A stretch of DNA of 64,000 nt from contig NZ_BDUD01000001.1 of the NCBI RefSeq assembly GCF_003113895.1, forward strand, positions 617,388 through 681,387, read 5' to 3'. This DNA comes from Nostoc commune NIES-4072. GTDB lineage: Bacteria; Cyanobacteriota; Cyanobacteriia; Cyanobacteriales; Nostocaceae. Within the stretch, counting starts at the first letter, position 1. Each line of letters opens with the position of its first letter. Positions 35,734 to 43,882 of this stretch are shown piece by piece. Below the pieces are notes generated by a model that was not told the DNA's origin, made no database searches, and worked only from the letters and a program-made list of their open reading frames with translations. The position numbers and the translations under genes are program-made.

Positions 35734-37383
35734 CTAAAGATTCATAAATGGAGTAATAATTGTTGGCATTGGCTGCAATTTTGTCTGATAAATCTTAACC
35801 AATCGCTCAATACCTTTGAAACGATAATCTCCCATTTCCTCAAAGTCTGAAGGCAGTGAAAGCATTTTATGAGTGGCTTCACTAATCACACATTCACTAG
35901 GAGGACAAACTGCTTCCATACGAGCAGCAAGATTAATCGTCGCGCCTAACGCTGTATAATCTACCCTTTGGGAACTACCGACATCTCCTACAACAGCCTT
36001 ACCACTATTAATCGCAATACGTAATTGAAGGGGTTCGTGCCAAAAACCATTAGCATTAAGATGTTCGAGACGAGTGAGCATTCCCTTGGCTGCATTAACA
36101 GCGCGATCGGCGTGATCTGGTTGCGGTTCTGGAGCGCCAAAAAATGCCATAATACAATCGCCAATATACTTATCTAAAGTACCGCCCCAAGTAAACACTT
36201 CTTTTAGCATTTCTTCAAATAAATTATTTAATAATTGAGCGATCGCAGTTGGTGTTAACTGTTCAGAAATTGCTGTAAAACCAACCAAATCTGCAAACAA
36301 AATACTAATTTCGCTCTCCGTGGGAGCTAAACGACCACCCGGTAATCCACCTACAGAAATCAACTGCTGCACAACTGCTGGAGAATGATAACGTTCTAAC
36401 CGGTGACGAATCATTTCTTCAGTTTTGAGTTTCTCTACCAGTAGCCAACGCTGGACGCTAGAAGCCACAATGTTTGCTAAAGCTGAAAAAAAGCTGAGTT
36501 CTTCTTCGCCTTCATTTGCCCAATGATAAGAAGAAAGATTGGCATCGGCATACAATACGCCCACAACTTTATTCTCATCCCATAAAGGCACTGCCATCGC
36601 GCTGCGAATGCCTTTAACTAAAATACTCTGTTCACTAGCAAACCGTTCGTCCTGCTGGGTATCGGCTGTTTGAATAACAACTTTTTCGTCAAACACCTTT
36701 TGACAGATACTACGACTGATCCAACTTCCATCAGAGGGGAGATGTTTTTGTTGGGAAATATTTCTAGTAGCAGCATTGACTAATTCTAATTGACCACAAC
36801 CATTAACATCAATTAATAATGCCAAACGCTCGATACTATCAAGGTAACGAAAAACCACTTGCTGCACCTGAGAAAAAATCTCTTCTATAGACGCCGCCGC
36901 ACAAAGATTTTTAGCTATGTCCACTAAGTCTTTGAGACGGGCAATGGTTTTGTCTTTATTATTGATGTTGCCATCTTTGCTATCGGCTGCGATCCATTGC
37001 TGTTGTAATTGTTCGACATTGTGAAGGATTGTTCTTTGTTCATTAATGTCCGAAGTTCCAGGATGCCCTGTAGGTTGGGAAACAGGGCTTGTGAGCAGCA
37101 CTACCAGGCTAACATTGCCCAGCCAAACGATATCGCCGTGATGTAACTCTTGGGGAAAGTTAACAAGATATTTATTTACTTGCGTCCCGTTTTTGCTACC
37201 CATATCCTCAATAGTCCACACCCCGTCAGCCGTTTTAACCAAGCGGGCATGGTTGCGAGATACTCCAGCAAAAGGTAAGTACAGGTTACATTCCGGCAAA
37301 CGGCCAATTGTGAATATATCTTGATCAACTGCGATCGTTGTCTCGGTATCTCCCTCTTGTAGGCGTAGCGTCAGTTCAGTCAT
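35734..37383 (-). CDS. Adenylate/guanylate cyclase with FHA and GAF domains
   Basis: 549 residues. FHA domain about 1-100 (IGRLPECNLYL, GVSRNHARLV, GSKNGTQVN) binds phosphothreonine. A GAF domain spans about 165-315. A class III cyclase domain (about 350-530) has both metal aspartates (ILFADLVGF and YIGDCIMAFFG) and the DYTALGATINLAARM segment. It should make cAMP in response to signals read by GAF and FHA. No membrane segment, so cytosolic. It is monocistronic. Confidence 0.9.
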   Translation of the reverse strand: MTELTLRLQEGDTETTIAVDQDIFTIGRLPECNLYLPFAGVSRNHARLVKTADGVWTIEDMGSKNGTQVNKYLVNFPQELHHGDIVWLGNVSLVVLLTSPVSQPTGHPGTSDINEQRTILHNVEQLQQQWIAADSKDGNINNKDKTIARLKDLVDIAKNLCAAASIEEIFSQVQQVVFRYLDSIERLALLIDVNGCGQLELVNAATRNISQQKHLPSDGSWISRSICQKVFDEKVVIQTADTQQDERFASEQSILVKGIRSAMAVPLWDENKVVGVLYADANLSSYHWANEGEEELSFFSALANIVASSVQRWLLVEKLKTEEMIRHRLERYHSPAVVQQLISVGGLPGGRLAPTESEISILFADLVGFTAISEQLTPTAIAQLLNNLFEEMLKEVFTWGGTLDKYIGDCIMAFFGAPEPQPDHADRAVNAAKGMLTRLEHLNANGFWHEPLQLRIAINSGKAVVGDVGSSQRVDYTALGATINLAARMEAVCPPSECVISEATHKMLSLPSDFEEMGDYRFKGIERLVKIYQTKLQPMPTIITPFMNL

Positions 37384-37828
37384 GAGTGTGATCCATCGAA
37401 GCTAGAGGTGCAAGCAACTCTAAGGTAAGTTATACACTACAGGTTAACCTTCACCTTTTCTTTATGACACTGCTAACTGCATTCCGACAACTGCATGTGA
37501 CAGATGTTACATTGAAAGAGGCAATTTTGTTGGAGATTCGGTTTAGAGTGGGTTTGAATCTCTTTGTCAAGTAGAGCCAGCAAATTTTCAATTTTGTTAA
37601 TAATTCATACGTAGCACGGAAAAGTAAGAAAAAATTTTAGTTACTTACTCTCAACAATCATTGATATAGCAACGGACAGGAAGCTTAGGACAATAATAAA
37701 GTTACAATGCACGCTTGTTGAAAGTGTCTACCACCGACTTGTTATAACGGCTTTGTCCACTACTATATATTGAAACTAACTAACTTTACTGCTATCCATT
37801 ACTAGTCATAGTAATAACACAATAACTT
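37384..37828. other. Intergenic region between divergent genes
   Basis: About 445 bases separating the cyclase and VanZ genes. It should hold both promoters. I see no repeat, ORF or RNA worth naming. Confidence 0.4.
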
Positions 37829-39313
37829 ATGAATAGATTCCCGATTTCTGCTCAAACATTTAATCGACTGATTGTCATTATCAGCATTGTATCAGTACTA
37901 TTAGCTACACTTTATCCATTTAATTTTTCCATCCCAGACAGTTTTTCCCTACCAGAATTTTTTGCTAATTTTAACAATGCTAGTAATTTTCAAGACCAGG
38001 TAAATAATTTTTTGCTGTTTATGCCGTTAGGGTTTGGCTTCACTAGACTCTTGCAGAAAAGAAGGATAAAAACAGGAGTGCAAGTTTTCATAGTTACTTT
38101 GGTGAGTGCTGGCTTATCGTTTACAGTTGAAGTATTGCAAATATTTCTACCTTCAAGAATGCCTACTCCATCAGATATTATAAACAATAGTATTGGTGGA
38201 TTTCTTGGTTTTATTTGTTTTTATCTATGGAATAGTCAAAGCTTTAAACAAACTGTTGCACAGATAGAAAACAGTAAAGCTAGCCGTTCAATTAAACAGA
38301 TAATAGTATTTTGTATTGGATATATATTTTTGACATTCTTGATTTCGCTGTTGTGGCAAAATACGATAAATTTGAGTAATTGGGATGCAAGTTATCCCCT
38401 ACTGATTGGTAACGAGCAGACGAGAGATAGACCTTGGCAAGGATACATGTCTGAAGTTTATATTGCTGATCGAGCCATCTCAAAAAATGAAATAGCGCAA
38501 GGATTAGCTGATTCCAGTTACTTAAATAATCTTGGTAATTCACTAATAGCTAATTATCAATTTAAAGGAAAATGTTGCTATAAAGAACAGACTGGACAAT
38601 TGCCAGAGCTATTGTGGCAAGGACAGCCTTCAGATGCACAGGAAGGTAAAGGTGTTTTTTTGAGTTCTAGTCACTGGCTACAAACAGCTACTCCTGTTAA
38701 AACTCTTAGCCAAAGAATTAGTAAAACATCTGAATTTACACTCAGCACTACCCTGGCTACTACCAACTTAGAGCAGTTTGGTCCCGCCCGCATTATTTCG
38801 ATTTCCGGCACTTCTCTACGTCGCAATTTGACACTGGGACAGCAGGGAAATAACTTAGATTTTCGATTACGAACGCCGATAACTGGAGAGAATGGAGCAG
38901 ACTTTACACTGAATATACCTAATATTTTTACAGATACTAACCCTCACCACATAATTATCACTTATTCCAAAGCAACCCTCCAAGTATATGTAGATAATTT
39001 ACATAATTTGTACTCTTTGAATTTATTGGAATTAATGCCTAAAAATCAGAGGATTTTTTACTATGCACTAACTTTTATTCCTCTAGGGTTTGGCTTAACG
39101 ATATTGACTCTTCTAGCAAAAAGAAGATTGATCCTTTCTAATTTCTTGATTTATGGGGGAATATTAATACCTTCTCTAATATTGGAAGGTATTTTAGTGA
39201 GTGAAAGCGGGAAAAACCTTAGTCTAAAAACCTTGTTACTCGGTATGTTATTTACAGGAGGAACTATGGTGATTTTAAGGGTGCGGGCTGCTCAATTAAA
39301 AATGAGAAGTTAA
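37829..39313 (+). CDS. VanZ family protein with central LamG-like domain
   Basis: 494 residues. N-terminal VanZ-type membrane domain (about 12-140: FLLFMPLGFGF, FTVEVLQIFLPSRMPTPSDIINN). A soluble region (about 190-400) with IANYQFKG and YVDNLHNLYSLN resembles a LamG/concanavalin-like sugar-binding sandwich. Three more membrane helices close the protein. Related cyanobacterial genes often lie near exopolysaccharide clusters, but none is here. Role unknown, possibly surface polysaccharide. Confidence 0.75.
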   Translation: MNRFPISAQTFNRLIVIISIVSVLLATLYPFNFSIPDSFSLPEFFANFNNASNFQDQVNNFLLFMPLGFGFTRLLQKRRIKTGVQVFIVTLVSAGLSFTVEVLQIFLPSRMPTPSDIINNSIGGFLGFICFYLWNSQSFKQTVAQIENSKASRSIKQIIVFCIGYIFLTFLISLLWQNTINLSNWDASYPLLIGNEQTRDRPWQGYMSEVYIADRAISKNEIAQGLADSSYLNNLGNSLIANYQFKGKCCYKEQTGQLPELLWQGQPSDAQEGKGVFLSSSHWLQTATPVKTLSQRISKTSEFTLSTTLATTNLEQFGPARIISISGTSLRRNLTLGQQGNNLDFRLRTPITGENGADFTLNIPNIFTDTNPHHIIITYSKATLQVYVDNLHNLYSLNLLELMPKNQRIFYYALTFIPLGFGLTILTLLAKRRLILSNFLIYGGILIPSLILEGILVSESGKNLSLKTLLLGMLFTGGTMVILRVRAAQLKMRS

Positions 39314-39340
39314 CAATGTTTTATTTTCTGCCACCCTTAT

Positions 39341-40222
39341 TTAATTAGGCGGTAATTCCAAACTCATTTCACCTAACAAACCCTTACGAAAATCTGTTAA
39401 AAGTTGCCTTGCAGCTCGCTCTATATCACCTTTGTAACGATGCTCCGCTAAGGCGTGCAAATAGGTATCTCCGGTGTCTGATGTCGAATCGAGTTGGTAA
39501 CGGGACTCTAATGGTTTTTTTGGTAATAAATCTGCGGCTACAGCTTCCAAATAATTGAGTAAATCCACTAGAGCTGCTGCTACTAGCTGGTTATCGTAAG
39601 ATGCTTCACCAATATCATCACAAATGGCTAATTTCAATGCTGCATCTTGGTCTTCTAATCTTAAAGGGATGACACCAGGAGCATCTAGCAATTCCAAATG
39701 TTCGGAAATTCGCACCCAGCGCAGTTGGCGCGTCACCCCAGGACGGGCTGCACTTTCTACTACTCGCCGTCCTAATAGGCGGTTAATCAAAGCTGATTTG
39801 CCGACATTGGGAAAACCAATCACCACAGCCCGCACTGGACGGGGTAACATCCCGCGATCGCTTCTTCTTTTATTGAGTTCTACTCCAGCAGCTTGCGCTG
39901 CCCGCGCTACTTCTGCTATACCTTTACCATGTTGAGCGTTGGTAAAATAAGGGACTTCCCCTTGACGTTTAAACCAATCTATCCAGAGCGATCGCATTTG
40001 CGGCGTTATCATATCTACTCGGTTAAGTATCAACACCCGTGTCTTACCCTCCACCCACTCACCTATTTGCGGATGATGAGTTGCTAAGGGAATCCGCGCG
40101 TCTCGTACCTCAAACACCACATCTACGCGTTTGAGCTGTTCTTTGAGCTTCCTTTCAGCTTTCGCAATGTGACCCGGATACCATTGAATCAGGTTTAATC
40201 TATAGTTTTGAGTTATAGCCAT
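39341..40222 (-). CDS. Ribosome biogenesis GTPase (YlqF/RbgA type)
   Basis: About 293 residues. Circularly permuted GTPase that helps late assembly of the large ribosomal subunit. Motif order is G4 (LNRVDM), then G1 (GFPNVGKSALINRL) and G3 (DAPGVIP). The N-terminal QWYPGHIAKAERKLKEQL is the family signature. The start MAITQNYRLNLIQWYPG was taken; a start two codons earlier is possible. Confidence 0.93.
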   Translation of the reverse strand: MAITQNYRLNLIQWYPGHIAKAERKLKEQLKRVDVVFEVRDARIPLATHHPQIGEWVEGKTRVLILNRVDMITPQMRSLWIDWFKRQGEVPYFTNAQHGKGIAEVARAAQAAGVELNKRRSDRGMLPRPVRAVVIGFPNVGKSALINRLLGRRVVESAARPGVTRQLRWVRISEHLELLDAPGVIPLRLEDQDAALKLAICDDIGEASYDNQLVAAALVDLLNYLEAVAADLLPKKPLESRYQLDSTSDTGDTYLHALAEHRYKGDIERAARQLLTDFRKGLLGEMSLELPPN

Positions 40223-40253
40223 AGTCAATTACCAAATAAATTATTATCACTTA

Positions 40254-40637
40254 TTAATTATCATTCACTGGGGCTTGATGTAAAATTATCCGATTGCCAT
40301 CAGGATCATAGGCATAAATTTCTCTGCCGTGGGAAGCAATGCAAATGTCTCCTGGTGGGGGATAGCCCAAAGCTGTTAGGTGAGCGATCGCATCTTCTAA
40401 GTTACTCACCTCTATGCACAAACTTATCTTACTTTTGGCAATAGCTTCAAATTCCGATTCGTTTGTCTTCTTTGGTTTAAAAATACCTAAATGCATACTA
40501 ACCAAATTAAACTCAGCATAGACATTCGGAATCAAAATAATTGGCTTTTGCTCCAGTAACTTAGTATAGAAATTCACTAAATTATCGCAATTAACCGATG
40601 CTATGGTGACAAATGCGTTAGTGTACTGGAAAACCAT
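40254..40637 (-). CDS. VOC family (glyoxalase/dioxygenase-like) protein
   Basis: 127 residues, one VOC module of paired beta-alpha-beta-beta-beta units. NCDNLVNFYTKLLEQKP and EIYAYDPDGNRIILHQ are typical. Putative metal-ligand Glu near the end. The reaction cannot be assigned. A truncated IS982 transposase lies directly upstream, and its decayed frame runs into this gene's 5' region. Confidence 0.8.
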   Translation of the reverse strand: MVFQYTNAFVTIASVNCDNLVNFYTKLLEQKPIILIPNVYAEFNLVSMHLGIFKPKKTNESEFEAIAKSKISLCIEVSNLEDAIAHLTALGYPPPGDICIASHGREIYAYDPDGNRIILHQAPVNDN

Positions 40638-40698
40638 GTTTGCCTTTCGCCTTTTTAACTTTTAAGTTACATAGCATAGGCAGGCAAAATGTCAAGCT

Positions 40699-40929
40699 TA
40701 TATAGCCCCTGAATTGTTCTGATTGAATTAACCTAACATTAAAAATCCGAATATTGTCACACATTGGTACGGGGAATGAGTCTAAAATATATTCCGTATT
40801 TTCATCCAATTGTTTCAGTATCATTCCTACTTGATGAAACAAGTCGTTGATTAACATTGATAAATTATGTAATCTCCGATTGAATCGTGACTTTTCTAAC
40901 ATTATTCGTGTCAGTTTATGGTCTTTCAT
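40699..40929 (-). pseudogene. IS982 family transposase fragment
   Basis: About 77 residues of an IS982-type transposase: SRFNRRLHNLSMLI and DSFPVPMCDNIRI with the conserved catalytic-region Asp, ending EQFRGYI. After that the sequence no longer matches. The N-terminal and C-terminal thirds are missing. It is an inactive remnant, and no intact insertion-sequence ends were found. Confidence 0.8.
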
Positions 40930-41119
40930 ATAGTCAGGGCGGCCGCATCATGTCAATAAGCAAAGTTTATTCTCAACAGAGGCAAAAATAATGTCATTAA
41001 GTCTTGCTTATTGCGAAAATTTTAGGCGTAGGCGTAGCCCGTCGTAGACATCGCTTTGGAGCTTAAAAAATAATCAAGCGCGAAAGGAAAGATTTTTTCG
41101 TTGGTTCTTAACCTTCGTT

Positions 41120-41460
41120 GTGATCAAGAATAATTTAGATGCGTTTGCCCTGAAGCCAGAACACTTTTATACTGATGGCGGTAAAGATTTTCGCTCAAAC
41201 CATTTGCAACAGATAGGTGTGCAGTTGGGGTTTGTTTGTCATTTACGCGATCGCCCATCCGAAGGTGGTATTGTTGAGGGTCCATTTAAAACTCTAAACA
41301 CAGAATTATTCTCAACTTTAGAAGGATATACAGGTTCAAACGTTCAAGAACGACCAGAGGAAGTGGAGAAAGAAGCTTGCTTAACATTGCAGCAGTTAGA
41401 GCAAATATTGGTTGCTTACATCGTTCATAACTATAATCATCGAATGGGTAAACCAACTTC
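41120..41460 (+). pseudogene. TnsB-like transposase fragment (Tn7/CAST type)
   Basis: About 110 residues match the catalytic core of DDE transposases of the TnsB group: HFYTDGGKDFRSNHLQQIG (second Asp), RPSEGGIVEGPFKTLNTE (Glu) and GSNVQERPEEVEKEACL, then IVHNYNHRM. From memory these words are closest to TnsB of type V-K CRISPR-associated transposons of cyanobacteria. The first Asp, the N-terminal DNA-binding part and the C-terminal part are missing, so it is dead. The reading frame stays open beyond the match to 41716 through unrelated sequence that overlaps the aldolase gene. Confidence 0.7.
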
Positions 41461-41597
41461 TACTCCAACCTTACGTTGGGTGTTTCAATGTTTTATGTCT
41501 ATTCATTTGGTTACGATCGCCCAAATTAAACAAATTGCCAATTTAACGCATGAAAGACAATGGATTCTCCAGTTTTTTGGTGCTCCTAAACACAACA

Positions 41598-42356
41598 CTA
41601 ATTTAGCAAATCAGGTTCTTCGCGCACAATTCTGTCGTAAAGGGGCTGGAAGCCGAACCACCCACTTGTATGTGACCCCACTTGAGTTTGTGTTAAACGG
41701 GCTGTTTCGTGTTTGATAATAGTAGGTCTACCCGCAGCTTCTGCTAGTAGTTGGGCTTGGCACGATCGCTCTAAGTTAATGTACCAATAGGCAGCTTCAT
41801 CTACTGTATGTCCTACAGTTAAAATGCTATGGTTACGCAGGATTATAGCTTTATTTGACCCCAAGGCTTGCGCCAATCGCTGACCTTCAGAAATTTCTAA
41901 AACCACACCTGTAAAGTCATCAAATAGGGCATGGTCTTCATAAAAAGCACAGGAATCTTGAGTCAAGGGGTCAAGAAGCCGACCTAAACTAGACCAAGCT
42001 TTACCATAAAGTGAATGGGCATGAGCCGCCGCGATTACATCAGGTCGAGCTTCATGAATCTGAGAATGGATGGCGAAAGCAGCTCGATTCACTTCAGCAT
42101 CACCCTTAACCACTTCACCTTCTCTGTTAACTAACAGCAGGTCAGAAACTCGGATATGACCGAAGTATGTTCCTAATGGATTCACCCAAAAATGGTCTGT
42201 AAATTCTGGATCACGAGCTGTAATATGGCCGGCGATTCCCTCGCTGAAACCAAATTTACCAAATAGGCGAAAGGCGGCAGCTAGGCGTTGTTTGCGGTGC
42301 AGGCGTTCGTCTTCAACTCGCTCGAATACGGGGGGTTGTGGTCTAGCGTAGGGCAT
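41598..42356 (-). CDS. Class II aldolase/adducin family protein
   Basis: 252 residues. Fuculose-phosphate-aldolase-like fold: FGFSEGIAGHITARDPE, a zinc site in AAAHAHSLYGKAW (HxH) and a later ILRNHSILTVG. Such enzymes cleave or epimerise sugar phosphates, and many in this subgroup have unknown substrates. The start ATG at 42356 follows a purine-rich AAGAAGAAG tract. It overlaps the 3' end of the cupin gene by 14 bases, so the two are co-expressed. The longer reading frame upstream is the cupin gene out of frame. Confidence 0.85.
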   Translation of the reverse strand: MPYARPQPPVFERVEDERLHRKQRLAAAFRLFGKFGFSEGIAGHITARDPEFTDHFWVNPLGTYFGHIRVSDLLLVNREGEVVKGDAEVNRAAFAIHSQIHEARPDVIAAAHAHSLYGKAWSSLGRLLDPLTQDSCAFYEDHALFDDFTGVVLEISEGQRLAQALGSNKAIILRNHSILTVGHTVDEAAYWYINLERSCQAQLLAEAAGRPTIIKHETARLTQTQVGSHTSGWFGFQPLYDRIVREEPDLLN

Positions 42357-43014
42357 GTTCTTTTTCTTCTTCTTCTTTGCAGGGAGCGTTAGAATATCCA
42401 GAGCGAAAGGATTTAACGCTATGAGATTCTGGGATGAACTGGTGACGCAAGATGCAACCAGTATCATTACCCAAAATATGAATAGATACAGATGCGCTCT
42501 GGGATGTAGTTTTGACAGCGTGGATATCACCATCTGGGGGTAACAGACGATAGATATCCCCTGATTGAAGCAATCGCACTTCAGTTATTTGTAATTGTGC
42601 ATGTCCTTCAGCATCGCCGTTATCTATACGGCGATAGACTGTTTCTTCTTGATTGCCTTTGTATAAACCAATTAATCCCCAGGCCAAATGGTCGTGGACA
42701 GGAGTTGTTGAACCTGGGGGAATTACCAAACTAAAGATTGACAGGGAACGGTCTTTAGCGCGATAAAGTAGCCACTGACCAATACCACCGCCCATTTTGC
42801 TTTCGGGATTGGCTTGGGCAAACTTTTGGGGTAGCCATTCCTGTTGGGCAAGCAGTTCTTGAAAATAGGGTTCTAGTTTAGCGAGAGTTTGGGTGCGATC
42901 GTCAACAGTAATAGCGCTAATTTCACGCACTGTTGCTACAAAGGATCGTAGTTCCTGGCTCTCAATAAACCATTGGTCTTCTGGCAATGGTTCTAAGATG
43001 ATGTGGTTTGTCAT
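42343..43014 (-). CDS. Cupin-fold (cysteine dioxygenase-like) protein
   Basis: 223 residues. A double-stranded beta-helix with a HxH...E-type iron site: TPVHDHLAWGLIGLYKGNQEE, and a later His in DGDIHAVKT. It resembles the predicted metal-dependent COG5553/cysteine-dioxygenase-like group. The exact substrate is unclear. The 3' end overlaps the aldolase gene. The tail CKEEEEKEHALR arises from the purine tract that also serves as the next gene's ribosome site. Confidence 0.75.
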   Translation of the reverse strand: MTNHIILEPLPEDQWFIESQELRSFVATVREISAITVDDRTQTLAKLEPYFQELLAQQEWLPQKFAQANPESKMGGGIGQWLLYRAKDRSLSIFSLVIPPGSTTPVHDHLAWGLIGLYKGNQEETVYRRIDNGDAEGHAQLQITEVRLLQSGDIYRLLPPDGDIHAVKTTSQSASVSIHILGNDTGCILRHQFIPESHSVKSFRSGYSNAPCKEEEEKEHALR

Positions 43015-43170
43015 CTATATTCCTCCATTTGGGAGGCGACTAAGATTAATACCAATTTTTTTATCTTTGCTGACAATAGTACTAGTACCGCAAGGCAGAA
43101 GTCACGCATTCAAAAGTCAAAAGTAAAAAGTATTATGGAATCAGCTTTTTAAGGATTTTAAATGGTTGCT

Positions 43171-43389
43171 CTATTTCCGTCGTGGCGTACTAGTAGTTTT
43201 AATACCAGGATGAATTTTGAAGCCAAGTTGCTCAAGTTTAAGATGAGAAAGGGATTCCTTCAGAATTATAGTAAAGGGATATCGCTGAAATACGGTAGCT
43301 TTACCTTGTGACAATAGCAGCCTAGCACGGCTGATACGTACTGGATATAACGGTTGTTGGTTGGCATTAAGAATGAATACTTTACTCAT
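43171..43389 (-). pseudogene. Truncated IscB (RRXRR/PLMP N-terminus)
   Basis: 72 residues. MSKVFILNANQQPLYPVR, RARLLLSQGKATVFQRYPF and TIILKESLS are the N-terminal PLMP (RRXRR) domain of IscB, the IS200/IS605-encoded ancestor of Cas9. The frame reaches the first RuvC motif, which should read IDPGSKTTG. Here it reads KIHPGIKTT and then stops, with the catalytic Asp replaced by His. The bridge helix, HNH and remaining RuvC parts are absent. It cannot be an active nuclease. Confidence 0.75.
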
Positions 43390-43560
43390 ATAATTGTGAA
43401 TTATGGGACAAATAGTAGCAGCAACATCTATCCTTCTTAGTAGAATCTTTTGCTCTGTGTCGCGCCAGTTGCTACCCTGCCTTAATGCTAAGAGCATAGC
43501 AAGATCCCCGTAGGGGTACAAGTCAAGGAATTGCAAGGGCACACTGGCTTCTTTATGTCT
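43390..43560 (-). ncRNA. Possible omega-RNA (HEARO) remnant upstream of IscB
   Basis: IscB guide RNAs are encoded immediately upstream of the IscB start, and this stretch occupies that place. On the minus strand it has compact hairpins: CCCC-TAC-GGGG, TGCTA...TAGCA and CTTAGCATTAAG, then GGGTAGCAACTGGCGCGACA. The segment also carries a spurious open frame. The call is by position plus local structure only; no covariance model was run. Confidence 0.4.
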
Positions 43561-43806
43561 GGAAAGGTTCGTTTTTTAATAAAAGAAGATAAGAATGAGA
43601 GTTTAGACGTAAACTCCTGCACTTTTATCTTTACCGCTCATTAGAGATTTCCTTGAATATTGTTTTGGAAAGTCTCTTAGCTTGTGATATCAATTTCTTT
43701 AAATACGGTAAATTGGTCGGATAACCGTTCAACTAACTACAAGCAAAAATTATCACATCCAAATTTAAAAAGCAAGTCGATTGTCATAGTTCTCGGTGGG
43801 AGCATC

Positions 43807-43838
43807 AAAAAAAGGGACGTTCTTCAGAATGTCCCCTT
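43807..43838 (-). terminator. Rho-independent terminator of the di-heme cytochrome gene
   Basis: On the minus strand a 9-base-pair stem (43814-43822 with 43827-43835, one G-T pair) and a 4-base loop are followed directly by six to seven T. It lies about 45 bases past the cytochrome stop. Confidence 0.75.
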
Positions 43839-43882
43839 AGTAAAATTCACAAACTATCCATATTAGAGATACTGGAAAGCCA

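Noticed and set aside
41461..41716. Continuation of the TnsB reading frame
   Set aside because: Similarity to TnsB ends near 41460; the remainder is unrelated and overlaps the 3' end of the aldolase gene on the other strand.
43390..43542. N-terminal 51-codon extension of the IscB fragment
   Set aside because: The IscB domain starts at the ATG at 43389; the upstream frame crosses the presumed omega-RNA region and is fortuitous.
43684..43866. + strand frame of 60 codons
   Set aside because: Runs through the terminator hairpin of the cytochrome gene and has no protein-like features.
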